The translations under genes and the position numbers were made by a program. A DNA stretch of 64,000 bases. Origin: Corynebacterium aurimucosum (GTDB taxonomy: Bacteria > Actinomycetota > Actinomycetes > Mycobacteriales > Mycobacteriaceae). The stretch is taken from the NCBI RefSeq assembly GCF_030408555.1, contig NZ_CP047048.1, positions 992,001-1,056,000 of the forward strand. The letters are read 5' to 3'. Every line of letters starts with the position of its first letter. The stretch's first letter is position 1. The notes beneath the pieces were generated by a model. That model was not told where the DNA came from and made no database searches. It worked only from the letters and a program-made list of their open reading frames with translations. Positions 47,547-56,550 of the stretch are shown in pieces.

Positions 47547-48971
47547 ATGACAAACGAAAAGTTCGATCTGGCGATTATTGGTTCCGGCGGCGGAGCGTTT
47601 GCGGCCGCGATCCGGGCCACCGGACTGGGCAAGCGCGTCGTGATGGTGGAGCGCGGCACCGTGGGCGGGACATGCGTGAACACGGGCTGCGTCCCGTCGA
47701 AGGCGCTCCTGGCTGCCGCGGAGGCCCGCCACGTGGCGTTGGATTCGGCCCGCTTCCCTGGGGTGGCGGCCTCGGCGGGCCCGGTGGACATGCCGGCCCT
47801 GATTCAGGGCAAGGCCGCGCTGGTTGAAAGCATGCGCACGGAGAAGTACGTCGATCTGGCCGCGGACTACGGGTGGACGATGATCTCGGGGGACGCGTCG
47901 TTCACCGGAACCCAGGACGCACCGCTGCTCCGGGTGATCTCCCCGGATGGTGCAGTGAGAACGATCGAGGCCGGGCACTACCTCGTGGCCACTGGCTCCG
48001 CACCCTACGTGCCGCCCGTTCCCGGACTGGCCGAGGCCGGGTACCTGACCTCGACGACGGCGATGGAACTGGACGAGGTGCCCGAATCAATGCTGATCCT
48101 GGGCGGAGGCTATGTTGCCCTGGAGATGGCACAGCTTTTCTCCCGGCTGGGCTCCCGGGTGACCATGCTGGTCCGTTCCCGGTTGGCCTCGCAGGAGGAA
48201 CCGGAGGCATCCAAGGCGTTGGCGGGGGTGTTCACCGACGAGGGGATCCGGGTGGTCCGGCGGGCCATGGCCGACTCCGTGGCCTCCGGCCCGGACGGGG
48301 TCTCGGTGACGGCAAACGTGGCCGGGGGCGAGGAGGTGTTCCGCGCTTCCCGCATCCTCGTGGCACTGGGCCGCCGCCCGGTGACCGAGGGACTGGACCT
48401 TGACGCCGTCGGGGTGAAGACCGGCGCATCCGGCGAGATCGTGGTCGATTCCCGCCTGGCCACGTCCAACCCGCGGGTTTGGGCCGCCGGGGACGCGACC
48501 GGCCATCGGGAGTTCGTTTACGTCGCAGCGGCCCACGGCGCCTTGGCCGTGGACAATGCGTTCACCGATGCCCTGGCCGAGGTCGACTACCGGCACCTGC
48601 CCCGGGTCACCTTCACCAGTCCCGCCATCGGGGCGGTCGGGATGACGGAAAAGGAAGCTGTCGCCGCCGGGATCAGCTGCGAGTGCCGGGTCCTCCCCCT
48701 GGAGTACGTGCCGCGAGCCGTGGTCAACCGCGACACCCGCGGCTTCATCAAGGTTGTCGCGGACCGCGACACCGGACGGATCCTGGGCCTCTCCGCGGTG
48801 GCCAAGGACGCCGGGGAAATCGCCGCCGCCGGCGTCTACATCCTCGAAGCGGGCATGACCACCGCGCAGGTCGCCGCCGCCTGGAGCCCCTACCTGACGA
48901 TGGCCGAGGGCATCAGGATCGCCGCCAAGGCCTTCACCACCGACGTCTCCGAGCTCTCCTGCTGCGCCTGA
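47547..48971 (+). CDS. merA: Mercury(II) reductase
   Basis: MerA reduces Hg(II) to volatile Hg(0) with NADPH. The 474 residues carry the FAD motif AIIGSGGGAFAAAI, the redox pair GGTCVNTGCVPSK (about residue 44), the NADPH motif ILGGGYVALEMA near 178 and the C-terminal vicinal cysteines SCCA that hand over mercury. The N-terminal heavy-metal domain (NmerA) is absent, as in many actinobacterial enzymes. ATG 47547 is fixed by the FAD-fold start. It lies within a GC-rich insert and is likely acquired. Confidence 0.95.
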   Translation: MTNEKFDLAIIGSGGGAFAAAIRATGLGKRVVMVERGTVGGTCVNTGCVPSKALLAAAEARHVALDSARFPGVAASAGPVDMPALIQGKAALVESMRTEKYVDLAADYGWTMISGDASFTGTQDAPLLRVISPDGAVRTIEAGHYLVATGSAPYVPPVPGLAEAGYLTSTTAMELDEVPESMLILGGGYVALEMAQLFSRLGSRVTMLVRSRLASQEEPEASKALAGVFTDEGIRVVRRAMADSVASGPDGVSVTANVAGGEEVFRASRILVALGRRPVTEGLDLDAVGVKTGASGEIVVDSRLATSNPRVWAAGDATGHREFVYVAAAHGALAVDNAFTDALAEVDYRHLPRVTFTSPAIGAVGMTEKEAVAAGISCECRVLPLEYVPRAVVNRDTRGFIKVVADRDTGRILGLSAVAKDAGEIAAAGVYILEAGMTTAQVAAAWSPYLTMAEGIRIAAKAFTTDVSELSCCA

Positions 48972-49117
48972 GCTCCAGCCCCCACTACCGAAGCAAAGGA
49001 ATGCCCTGACCGCCACCGACCAGGCCCTCACCTATCTGTTGTCCCCGAGCACCACCGCACCGACCACGGCACCGCCTGAGTCCCCATCCCCATTCCTGGA
49101 AGGAACCACCAGACACC

Positions 49118-49681
49118 ATGACATACCCGAGATCCCGCCGTTCTCTGTCCGTTCCCCGGCCCAGGCACCTCGCCTCCGCCCTGTTTCTGGCAGCGGTCAT
49201 GGCACTGACAACCGCCTGCGCCAGCTCACCGGGCGGCCCGTCGGCCGCGCCAGGCGGTTCGTCGCCCGACGCGGCCGGTGCCGTTGCTGTTACGGTCTCC
49301 GACATTGACGGCACTACCCGGACCATCCCGGACGGTAAGCCCGCAGCACTGTTCTTCTTCTCTGCCGGATGCGGTGAGTGTGCGGAAGGGGCCGATTCCC
49401 TGAACAAGGCCTCCACGGCCCTGGGAAGCTCGGCCGACTACCTCCTGGTGGACGTGGACCCCCGAGAACCGAAGGAGACCATCAACGGATTCCGCGATTA
49501 CATCAAGGCCCCTGAGCTCCCTGCCGTCATCGACACCGAGGCCACACTGACCACCCGGTACAAGGTCACCTCCATAAGCACCCTGGTGGTGGTCGACGCG
49601 AAGGGCGACGTTACCTTCCGGGCCACCGACCCGTCTGCGGAAAAGATCCAAGAAGAACTCACCAAGGCCGGTGCCCAATGA
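49118..49681 (+). CDS. Thioredoxin-like lipoprotein of the mercury module
   Basis: This 187-residue protein has a lipoprotein signal (ALTTACAS, Cys34), a Gly/Ser/Pro linker and a thioredoxin-like (TlpA-type) domain: PAALFFFSAGCGECAEGAD with a CGEC active pair near residue 85, then a cis-proline-type segment. It sits outside the membrane and could bind Hg(II) or pass electrons from the CcdA-like protein encoded next. The gene ends 4 bp inside the following gene (ATGA), a coupled pair. The link to mercury is inferred from position behind merA. Confidence 0.72.
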   Translation: MTYPRSRRSLSVPRPRHLASALFLAAVMALTTACASSPGGPSAAPGGSSPDAAGAVAVTVSDIDGTTRTIPDGKPAALFFFSAGCGECAEGADSLNKASTALGSSADYLLVDVDPREPKETINGFRDYIKAPELPAVIDTEATLTTRYKVTSISTLVVVDAKGDVTFRATDPSAEKIQEELTKAGAQ

Positions 49682-50634
49682 CAGCCCTGCTTGCCCTGGC
49701 CTTCGCCGCTGGAATGATTGCCCCGGTCAATCCCTGCGGTTTCGCCCTCCTGCCCGCCTGGATAGCCCAGACCATCGGGGACGCCCGGACGCGCCCGCTC
49801 GCGCTGCGTCTGGCCCACGGGCTCCGGGCCGGGCTCGCGCTCAGCCTCGGCTTCGCCGGGACCCTGGCAGCCTTCGGGCTGATCGTCAGCGCGGGCGCCA
49901 GGACCCTGATCAGCGCAGCGCCCTGGCTGGGAATGGCCACCGGGGTGATCCTTCTCCTGCTGGGCCTGGCCATGCTCACCGGACTCACACCACGGCTCCG
50001 TCTGCCGGCCTGGGCCACGAAACCCCGCACACAAGAAGCCGCAGGGGCAGGTCACAAAACCGGGCGCATGGTGGCCTTCGGGATCGGATACGCCGCAGCA
50101 TCCCTCGGCTGCACCCTCGGGGTGCTCCTGGCCGTGATCGCCCAAGCCCAGGCCGTCGCCAGCTACGCCGGGCTGCTCGCGGTCTTCGCCGCCTACGCCG
50201 CAGGCTCGGCCACTGTCCTGATGCTCGTTTCGGCAGGCACGGCCATCGCCGGGGCCGCCCTCGGGCGAAGAATCACCGGCCTGGCCAAGCACAGCAACCG
50301 CATCGCCGCCTTCATCCTCACCATAACCGGCGCCTACCTCAGCTGGTATTGGTATCCCGCCGCCACCGGCGGAACCGCACAGGCCAACAGCCTCGCCGTA
50401 TGGTCAGCCGCCGCCAGCGCCTGGATCAGCGACAACAGCACCCTGATCGCAGCCCTCGCCGCAGCCGTGGTGCTCGCATCGGCATTGGCCGCCCTCAACC
50501 GGCGCAGGAGACTGCGCATCAGACAGGGAACGCCGCCCACAGGCGAGGGCCCCGGGCAAAGCGGGGAACCCGACTGCTGCACACCAACTCCGGACAACAA
50601 CTCGACCGAGGACCGGCCAGGCACGATCCCGTAG
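49678..50634 (+). CDS. CcdA/DsbD-like membrane protein of the mercury module
   Basis: This 318-residue protein has about seven to eight membrane helices. The first contains VNPCGFALLPAW, a CcdA-type cysteine-proline motif; a second cysteine lies in SLGCTLGVLL. These two reduce extracytoplasmic thioredoxin-like partners in CcdA. The C-terminal tail has a vicinal CC (PDCCTP) that could bind Hg(II). No merT or merP is present, so this pair may import mercury to MerA; that is inference. It overlaps the lipoprotein gene by 4 bp. Confidence 0.72.
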   Translation: MTALLALAFAAGMIAPVNPCGFALLPAWIAQTIGDARTRPLALRLAHGLRAGLALSLGFAGTLAAFGLIVSAGARTLISAAPWLGMATGVILLLLGLAMLTGLTPRLRLPAWATKPRTQEAAGAGHKTGRMVAFGIGYAAASLGCTLGVLLAVIAQAQAVASYAGLLAVFAAYAAGSATVLMLVSAGTAIAGAALGRRITGLAKHSNRIAAFILTITGAYLSWYWYPAATGGTAQANSLAVWSAAASAWISDNSTLIAALAAAVVLASALAALNRRRRLRIRQGTPPTGEGPGQSGEPDCCTPTPDNNSTEDRPGTIP

Positions 50635-50920
50635 CTGGCCGAGGACTCCCAAAAGCAAGAGGGAGGGGGAACCTTGCCCATCTTCTGGCAAACGAGGCGC
50701 CCGCCTATCAGGACAGGTTGGTACAGCGGCATCAGGCCGGAAGTCAATTCGTGCAGAGGACTTCGGGCAATCCGTCAGGAGCCCTCTGTACCGCCCCCGC
50801 AATGATGGGAACGTCAGTGTGGTGGACTTCGGAAAGCCACAGTGACACCCACTAGTTGTACTCGACCGTGACGTTGGTGGCACTTTCGGTCTTGTGAAAT
50901 AGCTAGGCCTCCTGGCTTAG
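50635..50920. other. Boundary stretch, no recognisable gene
   Basis: 286 bp between the mercury module and the methylase remnant. It contains broken frames, one with the protein-like run NVSVVDFGKP ending in a stop near 50843, but I cannot name a family. Base composition falls from GC-rich to AT-richer across it, so it probably contains the island joint. Confidence 0.35.
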
Positions 50921-51896
50921 TGGAGCACAGAGGCTAAGTCTCGCTTGTGGGATTACCCAGACGTTAAAGGAGAACCCGTTGAGCAATCAGTGGGACAAGG
51001 GATTAATGCTTACTTGATAGATGGGCCAAATGTACTTGTCACTAAGCGAATGAAACCGCTTAGTACAGTGGTCAGTCCAGCTGTACGAGGAAACCAGCCT
51101 ACAGACGGCGGGAACTTAATCGTAGAGAAAAAAGACTACGCGAAGTGGTAGCCGACCCAATTGCGGCAAAATATCTTCGCCCGTTCCGCATGGGCAAGGA
51201 ACTGGTGCGCGGCCTTGACCGCTGGTGTTTATGGATGGAGGATGATGATTTCATCCCTGGGGATATCTCCAAGTCCCCAGTGCTAAAAGAGCGTGTACAG
51301 AAGTGCAAGGCCTTTCGCGAACAGGCTTCACCGTCGGGTGACGCGTACAAACTGCGCGAAACTCCTCACTTGATGCGACAAAATTTCAATCGGCCCCGAG
51401 TCCCTTACGTAGGGATTCCAGCAGTTGTTTCCGAAACCCGTAGGTTTTATACCGCTGCTCATCTAGGGCCAGAAGTGATTGCCGGAAACAAGCTCTTCAC
51501 AGCGGTAGATCCAGACGGTCTTCTGTTCGGGCTTATTTCTTCGTCTATGTTTATTACTTGGGGAAAACGGTCGGCGGAAGACTCAAATCTGACCTTAATT
51601 TCGCTAACACCTTGACGTGGAATACTTTCCCCGTGCCAGAGTTGGACGAGAAAACACGGCAGCGGATTATTAAGGCGGGCAAGAAGGTACTCGACGCTCG
51701 CGCACTACGCCCAGAGCGCTCACTGGCTGAGCACTACACTCCACTTGCTATGGCATCCGAACTCATTAAGGCTCACGACGGGCTCGACCGGGAGGTGGAC
51801 AAGGCGTTTGGTGCGCCTCGTAAGCTCACTACTGTTCGTCAGCGCCAGGAGCTGCTGTTCGCCAACTATGAAAAGCTCATCTCGCACCAGTCCTAG
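50921..51896 (+). pseudogene. Decayed MmeI-like type IIL restriction/methyltransferase gene (3' part)
   Basis: Three overlapping frames encode successive parts of one C-terminal region of the MmeI-type class I SAM-dependent DNA methyltransferases: INAYLIDGPNVLVTKRMKPL and GNQPTDGG; KYLRPFRMGKELVRGLDRWC and YVGIPAVVSETRRFY; then KTVGGRLKSDLNFANTLTWN and SLAEHYTPLAMASELIKAHD. One base appears lost near 51140 and one near 51556, so the frame shifts twice. The N-terminal nuclease and catalytic domains are missing. The remaining target-recognition and helical parts cannot be functional. Confidence 0.82.
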
Positions 51897-51905
51897 GAAC
51901 ACTTG

Positions 51906-51945
51906 ATATGCCTTGCCATATGGCGGGACATATGGCAAGGCATAT
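51906..51945. repeat. 17-bp perfect inverted repeat
   Basis: ATATGCCTTGCCATATG and CATATGGCAAGGCATAT are perfectly complementary arms around a 6-base loop (GCGGGA). There is no T-run, so it is not a standard terminator; it may be a resolution or transposition site or a remnant of an element end. Confidence 0.8.
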
Positions 51946-52039
51946 GTCCACCCGTATGGAGCACCGTGGTTAGTGTTTGTGCTGATGGTGTCTATATTTC
52001 TCGGGGTAGAAGTGGGGTGTAGTGGTTGAGGAGGTTGCC

Positions 52040-52530
52040 TAAAAGCCCATGGCCTCAAGGGTAGAGGCCAGGCCCGAGCGATTGAGCTTTAACACGTGGC
52101 ACATCCGCTTGACCGTGTACTCGGTTCGATGGTCATAGACAAACTGGAAGCGGATCACCAGCGTGTCTCTTCGGCAAAATATTTCGCGGCCTTACGCAGG
52201 ATGTCGCGTTCTTCGCGCAGCTTAGAGACTTCTTTTGTCTCACTGGCGGATCCGCTCAGAATCAGTCGTCTCCTGGGCCTTGTCGCGCATGGTCTTCGTG
52301 CGGGCACGCTTGCCGGTGCCGTACTGCTTAAGCCAGGAATAAAGTGAGGAGCGATTGACTCCAAGCTCTGCTGAAGCCGCGTGGAGTGAAAGGTCCTCAT
52401 TGTTTTCGTAGAGGGCCACAGCATCACGTTCGAACTGTTCGGAGTACCTAGGCATGGTGGTAGATTACCTTTCTTCCCAACCCAACCGGGCTGGATATCA
52501 GGTGTCTACCTAACAGGGGTCAGGTCCCCT
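52040..52530 (-). mobile_element. Broken IS3-family element
   Basis: On the minus strand, orfA begins at ATG 52455 (MPRYSEQFERDAVALYENN, helix-turn-helix LGVNRSSLYSWLKQYG) and continues after a frameshift near 52240 with KLREERDILRKAAKYFAEE, ending near 52155. An orfB start follows (LVIRFQFVYDHRTEYTVKRM to NRSG, about 52157 to 52068) and then breaks off; the DDE core is lost. The left end is probably near 52525, where TGACCCC occurs. The element is dead. Confidence 0.8.
52155..52455 (-). pseudogene. Frameshifted IS3 transposase orfA
   Basis: About 100 codons in two frames: residues 1-71 from ATG 52455 end in SERIRQ-stop, and the leucine-zipper part VSKLREERDILRKAAKYFAE continues in the next frame. 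One base change near 52240 breaks the gene. It encodes the DNA-binding half of an IS3-family transposase. Confidence 0.8.
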
Positions 52531-52657
52531 GGCCCTGCTCGTCGTCTGAAACGACAATTCGGATCGCCAGCGGTCGGGCGATTGACGCTGCCGCTGAAGC
52601 TCAAGTGTGGGTCGTTGATGGAAGTTACTACCAGGAGGGGGAGAGTGAGGCGGTGGG

Positions 52658-53944
52658 CTAGATCTCTTTTAGGCGATTCCGCTTGGAGGCGAAGAGAACG
52701 CCTCCGCCGGTGATGATTGCGGCGGCAACAAGGTAATACGCCGGGGCGAGTTGGTTGTCGGTTTTGTCAATGAGCCAAGTGGCGATCATGGGCGCTGTGC
52801 CGCCGAAGACAGCGTTTGCCGTGTTGAAGGTGAGAGCAAAGCCGGAAAGGCGAACATGGGTGGGGAACTGTTCGGAGAGGAAGGAGGGGAGGACGCCGTC
52901 GTTAAGCGCAAGTACGCCGCCGAGGCACACCTGGATGATGATGACCAGGAGGATCCCAGCGCCGTCCAGGAGCATGAAGGCAGGAACAATGAAGAGTCCC
53001 ATGAAAAGTGCAGCACACAGCATGGTCGTGCGGCGACCCAGGCGGTCTGATAGCAGGCCGGTGAGAAGTGCGAAGCCGACATAGAAAGCGGAAGCGACCG
53101 ATGACGCAATGAAGGCAGGTGTTTCCGCCATGCCCAGCTCCTGGGAGAGATAGGTCGGCAGGTAAGTCAGGATGACATAGAAACCGATGGCGTTGAGAAC
53201 TGCGCCCGAGAAGGCGATTGCCAGGGCCTTGGGGTATTTGATGACCTCGCGAAGAGGGGATTCCTCCGTGTCATCTTGATTCTCAAAGCGGGAAGACTCA
53301 TCGGCGTTGCGGCGAATCCACAGGCCGTAAAGGCCCAGGGGTAGTGCGATGAGGAAGGGGACGCGCCAACCCCAGGAGATGAGGGCATCGTCGTCAAGCA
53401 CGCCGGTGAGTAGTGCTGCGATGAGGGAGCCCAGTAGCAGGCCGGATGCTGTGGCGGAAGGCACGATTGCGGCGTAGATACCCCGCTTATGCGTCGGAGC
53501 GATTTCTGCGAGGTGCGTGGCTGCCCCGGCATATTCGCCAGCCGCGGAGAAACCTTGGACCATGCGCGAAAGCAGAAGTAGCAGGGTGGCGGCGAATCCG
53601 ATTGCTTCGTAGCTGGGGAGGAAGCCGATCACGGCTGTCGCCAGCGACATCATCGTGATCGATACCGTCAGGGTTTGAATTCGTCCGTGTTTGTCACCAA
53701 AGTGTCCCCACACAATTCCGCCGAGCGGGCGGACGAGGAAGGAAAGCGCAAAGAGTGCGAATGTCATGATGAGCGCGCGGCGCCCTTCCATCTCCGGAAA
53801 GAAGACTCGGGAGATAATGGCCGACATATAAATGTAGGCCGCATAGTCGAACCATTCGATGAAGGTTCCTATGAAGGAGGCCTTGATGGCGCTGCGGTGT
53901 TGTGTGGAATCGGGGTCTGGTGGTGCTTGGGTTGACGTGGACAT
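52658..53944 (-). CDS. MFS transporter, metabolite:H+ symporter (MHS) family
   Basis: About 428 residues with 12 membrane segments and MHS motifs: KASFIGTFIEWFDYAAYIYM at the start, RPLGGIVWGHFGDKHGR (motif A, about 75-91) and the central ERTFHKR-like region. The family imports organic acids or compatible solutes (citrate, shikimate, proline/betaine, alpha-ketoglutarate) with protons. The substrate is unknown. ATG 53944 is the start, with GGAAG upstream. It lies next to a dicarboxylate/amino acid symporter in the same direction. Confidence 0.85.
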   Translation of the reverse strand: MSTSTQAPPDPDSTQHRSAIKASFIGTFIEWFDYAAYIYMSAIISRVFFPEMEGRRALIMTFALFALSFLVRPLGGIVWGHFGDKHGRIQTLTVSITMMSLATAVIGFLPSYEAIGFAATLLLLLSRMVQGFSAAGEYAGAATHLAEIAPTHKRGIYAAIVPSATASGLLLGSLIAALLTGVLDDDALISWGWRVPFLIALPLGLYGLWIRRNADESSRFENQDDTEESPLREVIKYPKALAIAFSGAVLNAIGFYVILTYLPTYLSQELGMAETPAFIASSVASAFYVGFALLTGLLSDRLGRRTTMLCAALFMGLFIVPAFMLLDGAGILLVIIIQVCLGGVLALNDGVLPSFLSEQFPTHVRLSGFALTFNTANAVFGGTAPMIATWLIDKTDNQLAPAYYLVAAAIITGGGVLFASKRNRLKEI

Positions 53945-53991
53945 AGCTTCCACCGTACAGAAACTATGTGTGTTCCACGTCACTTATGTTC

Positions 53992-55344
53992 CTAAACGTT
54001 CACGCTGTCCCGTTCGTTCTCATCAGCGTTCATGATGTCATTGACGCCACCCTCGGCAGCATCCCAGGTTGCTTGGTCTTGGATGCCGGCGCGCTTGGCT
54101 ACGATCGTGGCACACAGTGCCTGACCGGTGACATTGACGGCGGTGCGGCCCATATCAATGATGGGCTCGATGGCGAGCAAGAGGCCGACGCCTGCCAGCG
54201 GGAGGCCCAGCGTGGAGAGCGTCAGTGTCAACATGACGGTGGCGCCTGTCGTGCCGGCAGTAGCTGCGGAGCCAATGACGGAAACGAAGATGATGAGAAG
54301 GTATTGGGTCGGAGAAAGGTCAATTCCGTAGAACTGAGCGATGAAGATGGCGGCGATAGCCGGGTAAACGGAGGCGCAGCCGTCCATCTTCGTGGTAGCG
54401 CCGAGCGGGATGGCGAAGGAGGCGTATTCGCGAGGCACACCCATGGCCCTCTCCGTAAAGCGCTGGGTAACCGGCATGACTCCCATGGAGGAACGGGTGA
54501 CGAAGCCGAGGGAGAATACTGGCCATACGCGCTTGTAGAAGCCGATGATTGGAATGCGGTTGAAAGCAAGGACGGCAGGGTAGACCACAACAATGACAAG
54601 GGCGAGTCCGACATACATCGCGAGGACGAACTTGCCTAAGGAGCTCAGCGCATCCCAGCCATAGGTGGACACGGCTTTGCCGATGAGGGCGGCGGTGCCA
54701 ATCGGGGCGAGGCGAATGATCCACCAGAGGACCACCTGGATAACCTTGAGGAAGGACTCGGTAAAGCGCAGGAAGGGATCGGCTGCTTTGCCAGCCTTGA
54801 CCGCAGCGATGCCCAAGGCCAAGGAAATGACAAGGAGCTGAAGGGCGCCGAAGCTGAGGGAGACTTCGCCGTCGCTAAGCGAAGCTTTGAGTCCAAAGAA
54901 GTTGGCGGGGACGAGTTGCTGGAGGAATGCGGTCCAGGAGCCAACGTTGGAGGGATCGGCGGCGGTGGAGGCGTCGACAGTCGTGCCTACGCCTGGCTTC
55001 ATCACGAGGGCGACGAGAATGCCAGCCAAGACGGAGAAGAAGGCCGTAATGGCGAACCATACAAGAGTGGAGATTGCCAGCGAGGCGGCGTTAGCCACCT
55101 TGCGCAGGTTGGCAACCGAGGTGACGACAGCCGCGAAGATGAGCGGCGGGACCATCACTTTGAGCAATTGGACGTACGCGCCGCCGACGCCGGACAAGGT
55201 ATCGGAGAGCCACGAGGACTCCATGCCGGAAGCGATGAATCCGAGAATAAGGCCGATAATGAGGCCGGCGATGACCTGGGCGCCAAAGCCGGTGGCCCAC
55301 GAGGGCAGCGTGCGCGAGGATGCGCGGGAGGAAGTGTCGGACAC
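53992..55344 (-). CDS. Dicarboxylate/amino acid:cation symporter (DAACS)
   Basis: This 450-residue protein belongs to the GltP/DctA family of Na+ or H+ symporters for glutamate, aspartate or C4-dicarboxylates. Visible motifs are LGFVTRSSMGVMPV (hairpin serine loop, near 280), AIPLGATTKMDGCASVYPAI near 318 and DMGRTAVNVTGQAL near 400; the usual NVxGD is here NVTGQ, a change at a substrate-site Asp that may alter specificity. The start is GTG 55344. It ends 48 bp before the MHS gene starts; the two may be co-transcribed. Confidence 0.88.
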   Translation of the reverse strand: MSDTSSRASSRTLPSWATGFGAQVIAGLIIGLILGFIASGMESSWLSDTLSGVGGAYVQLLKVMVPPLIFAAVVTSVANLRKVANAASLAISTLVWFAITAFFSVLAGILVALVMKPGVGTTVDASTAADPSNVGSWTAFLQQLVPANFFGLKASLSDGEVSLSFGALQLLVISLALGIAAVKAGKAADPFLRFTESFLKVIQVVLWWIIRLAPIGTAALIGKAVSTYGWDALSSLGKFVLAMYVGLALVIVVVYPAVLAFNRIPIIGFYKRVWPVFSLGFVTRSSMGVMPVTQRFTERAMGVPREYASFAIPLGATTKMDGCASVYPAIAAIFIAQFYGIDLSPTQYLLIIFVSVIGSAATAGTTGATVMLTLTLSTLGLPLAGVGLLLAIEPIIDMGRTAVNVTGQALCATIVAKRAGIQDQATWDAAEGGVNDIMNADENERDSVNV

Positions 55345-55403
55345 GAGATTTTCCTTCTAGACAGTGTTGTATAGAAATGGACCATTTGGTTCGGTAAAGT
55401 CAT

Positions 55404-55413
55404 ACCGATCGGT
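55404..55413. promoter_or_regulatory. Short palindrome before the DAACS gene
   Basis: ACCGATCGGT is a perfect 10-bp palindrome overlapping a TATGAC -10-like box on the minus strand, about 60 bases upstream of GTG 55344. It may be an operator. Confidence 0.3.
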
Positions 55414-55461
55414 TCATTAGAACATGTAACACCGTACGCTGCCCAGAAATTCCCCCGCAAA

Positions 55462-56550
55462 TTATGGGATGCGCTTGGCCCACTCGTCGTTGAGGAACTT
55501 GGTGTCGACGAGGTGGCGGGCGGCGGCGAGTGTGTCGTCGGAAAGCTCGGCGTCGACGGCGCCATAGCGGGTGGCAAACTCGGTAGCCATAGTCTCGATG
55601 ATTTCCTCGCGCGGCACGCCGGTTTGGCGGCGCAGCGGGTCCACGCGCTTCTTTGCGCTGGCTAGGCCCTTGGAAGAGACCTTGACCTTGCCGATGCGCA
55701 AGACCTCCATCATCTTGTCTGCATCGATGTCATAGCTCATCGTGGTGTGGTGGAGCACCGCGCTCTTGCGGCGCTTTTGGGCGGCACCGCCAATCTTTCC
55801 GCCGTCCGACGTGATGTCATTAATCGGCACGTACCAGGCGTTGACACCAAGCTTTCCGAGCGCCGCGAGAACCCATTGGTCCAGATACTCGTAGCTAGCC
55901 TCGTAGGAATAACCGGCTACGAGCGAGTCTGGGGCGTACAGGGAATAGGTTACGCAGTTGCCGCCCTCCATGAACATTGCGCCACCACCGGAGATTCGGC
56001 GCACTGGAACAATGCTGTGCTTGTCGACGCCCTCCTGGTCCAACTCATTGGAATAAGACTGGTAGGAGCCGAAGACCACGGCGCGGTCTTCCCACTCCCA
56101 GAAGCGGAGCGTAGGGCCGCGTTTTCCTTCCGCGACTTCGTTGAGGAGGACCTCATCGAGGGCGACGTTGACTGGGGTTGGGAGAACTCCTGGGCGCAGG
56201 ATCTCCCAGTTGTGGTCGGTGAAATCGGTACCGCCGGACAGTGCACGTCTAACTGTGACGGCTAGGTGGTGGGTGTCAAAACCATGGAGAGCCACGGGTG
56301 AGTCGATTCGCGCAAGCGCGGCATCGAGCCGGGACTGGACGTCCTCGGTACTTGTGGCGGTAGTGATGCCAACCAGTGCTGGGGCTAGTGTCTCGTAGGC
56401 CTCCTCAGGCTCAAGAAAGAAATCGCCGGAGACCTTGGCTGCGGTAACGGTGCTGTGGGTGTCAATATCAAGATCTACGACGAGTAGTTTGCCGCCCGGG
56501 ACTTTGAGTTCGAAGTGTTTCGTCTGGTTCATGATGTTCAGGGTACTCAA
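55462..56550 (-). CDS. lplA: Lipoate-protein ligase A-like protein
   Basis: This 362-residue protein combines an N-terminal domain (about 1-105) that resembles the accessory domain of LplA with a BPL/LplA catalytic domain (about 115-360): VNVALDEVLL, RRISGGGAMFMEGGNCVTYSL (lipoate/AMP loop) and DGGKIGGAAQKRRKSAVLHHT (catalytic lysine region). It should attach lipoate or octanoate to 2-oxo acid dehydrogenase or GcvH. Fusion in the reverse order to E. coli LplA is common in actinobacteria. ATG 56550. Confidence 0.85.
   Translation of the reverse strand: MSTLNIMNQTKHFELKVPGGKLLVVDLDIDTHSTVTAAKVSGDFFLEPEEAYETLAPALVGITTATSTEDVQSRLDAALARIDSPVALHGFDTHHLAVTVRRALSGGTDFTDHNWEILRPGVLPTPVNVALDEVLLNEVAEGKRGPTLRFWEWEDRAVVFGSYQSYSNELDQEGVDKHSIVPVRRISGGGAMFMEGGNCVTYSLYAPDSLVAGYSYEASYEYLDQWVLAALGKLGVNAWYVPINDITSDGGKIGGAAQKRRKSAVLHHTTMSYDIDADKMMEVLRIGKVKVSSKGLASAKKRVDPLRRQTGVPREEIIETMATEFATRYGAVDAELSDDTLAAARHLVDTKFLNDEWAKRIP

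Noticed and set aside
48087..49031. 314-codon frame opposite merA
   Set aside because: A shadow caused by high GC; merA is unambiguous.
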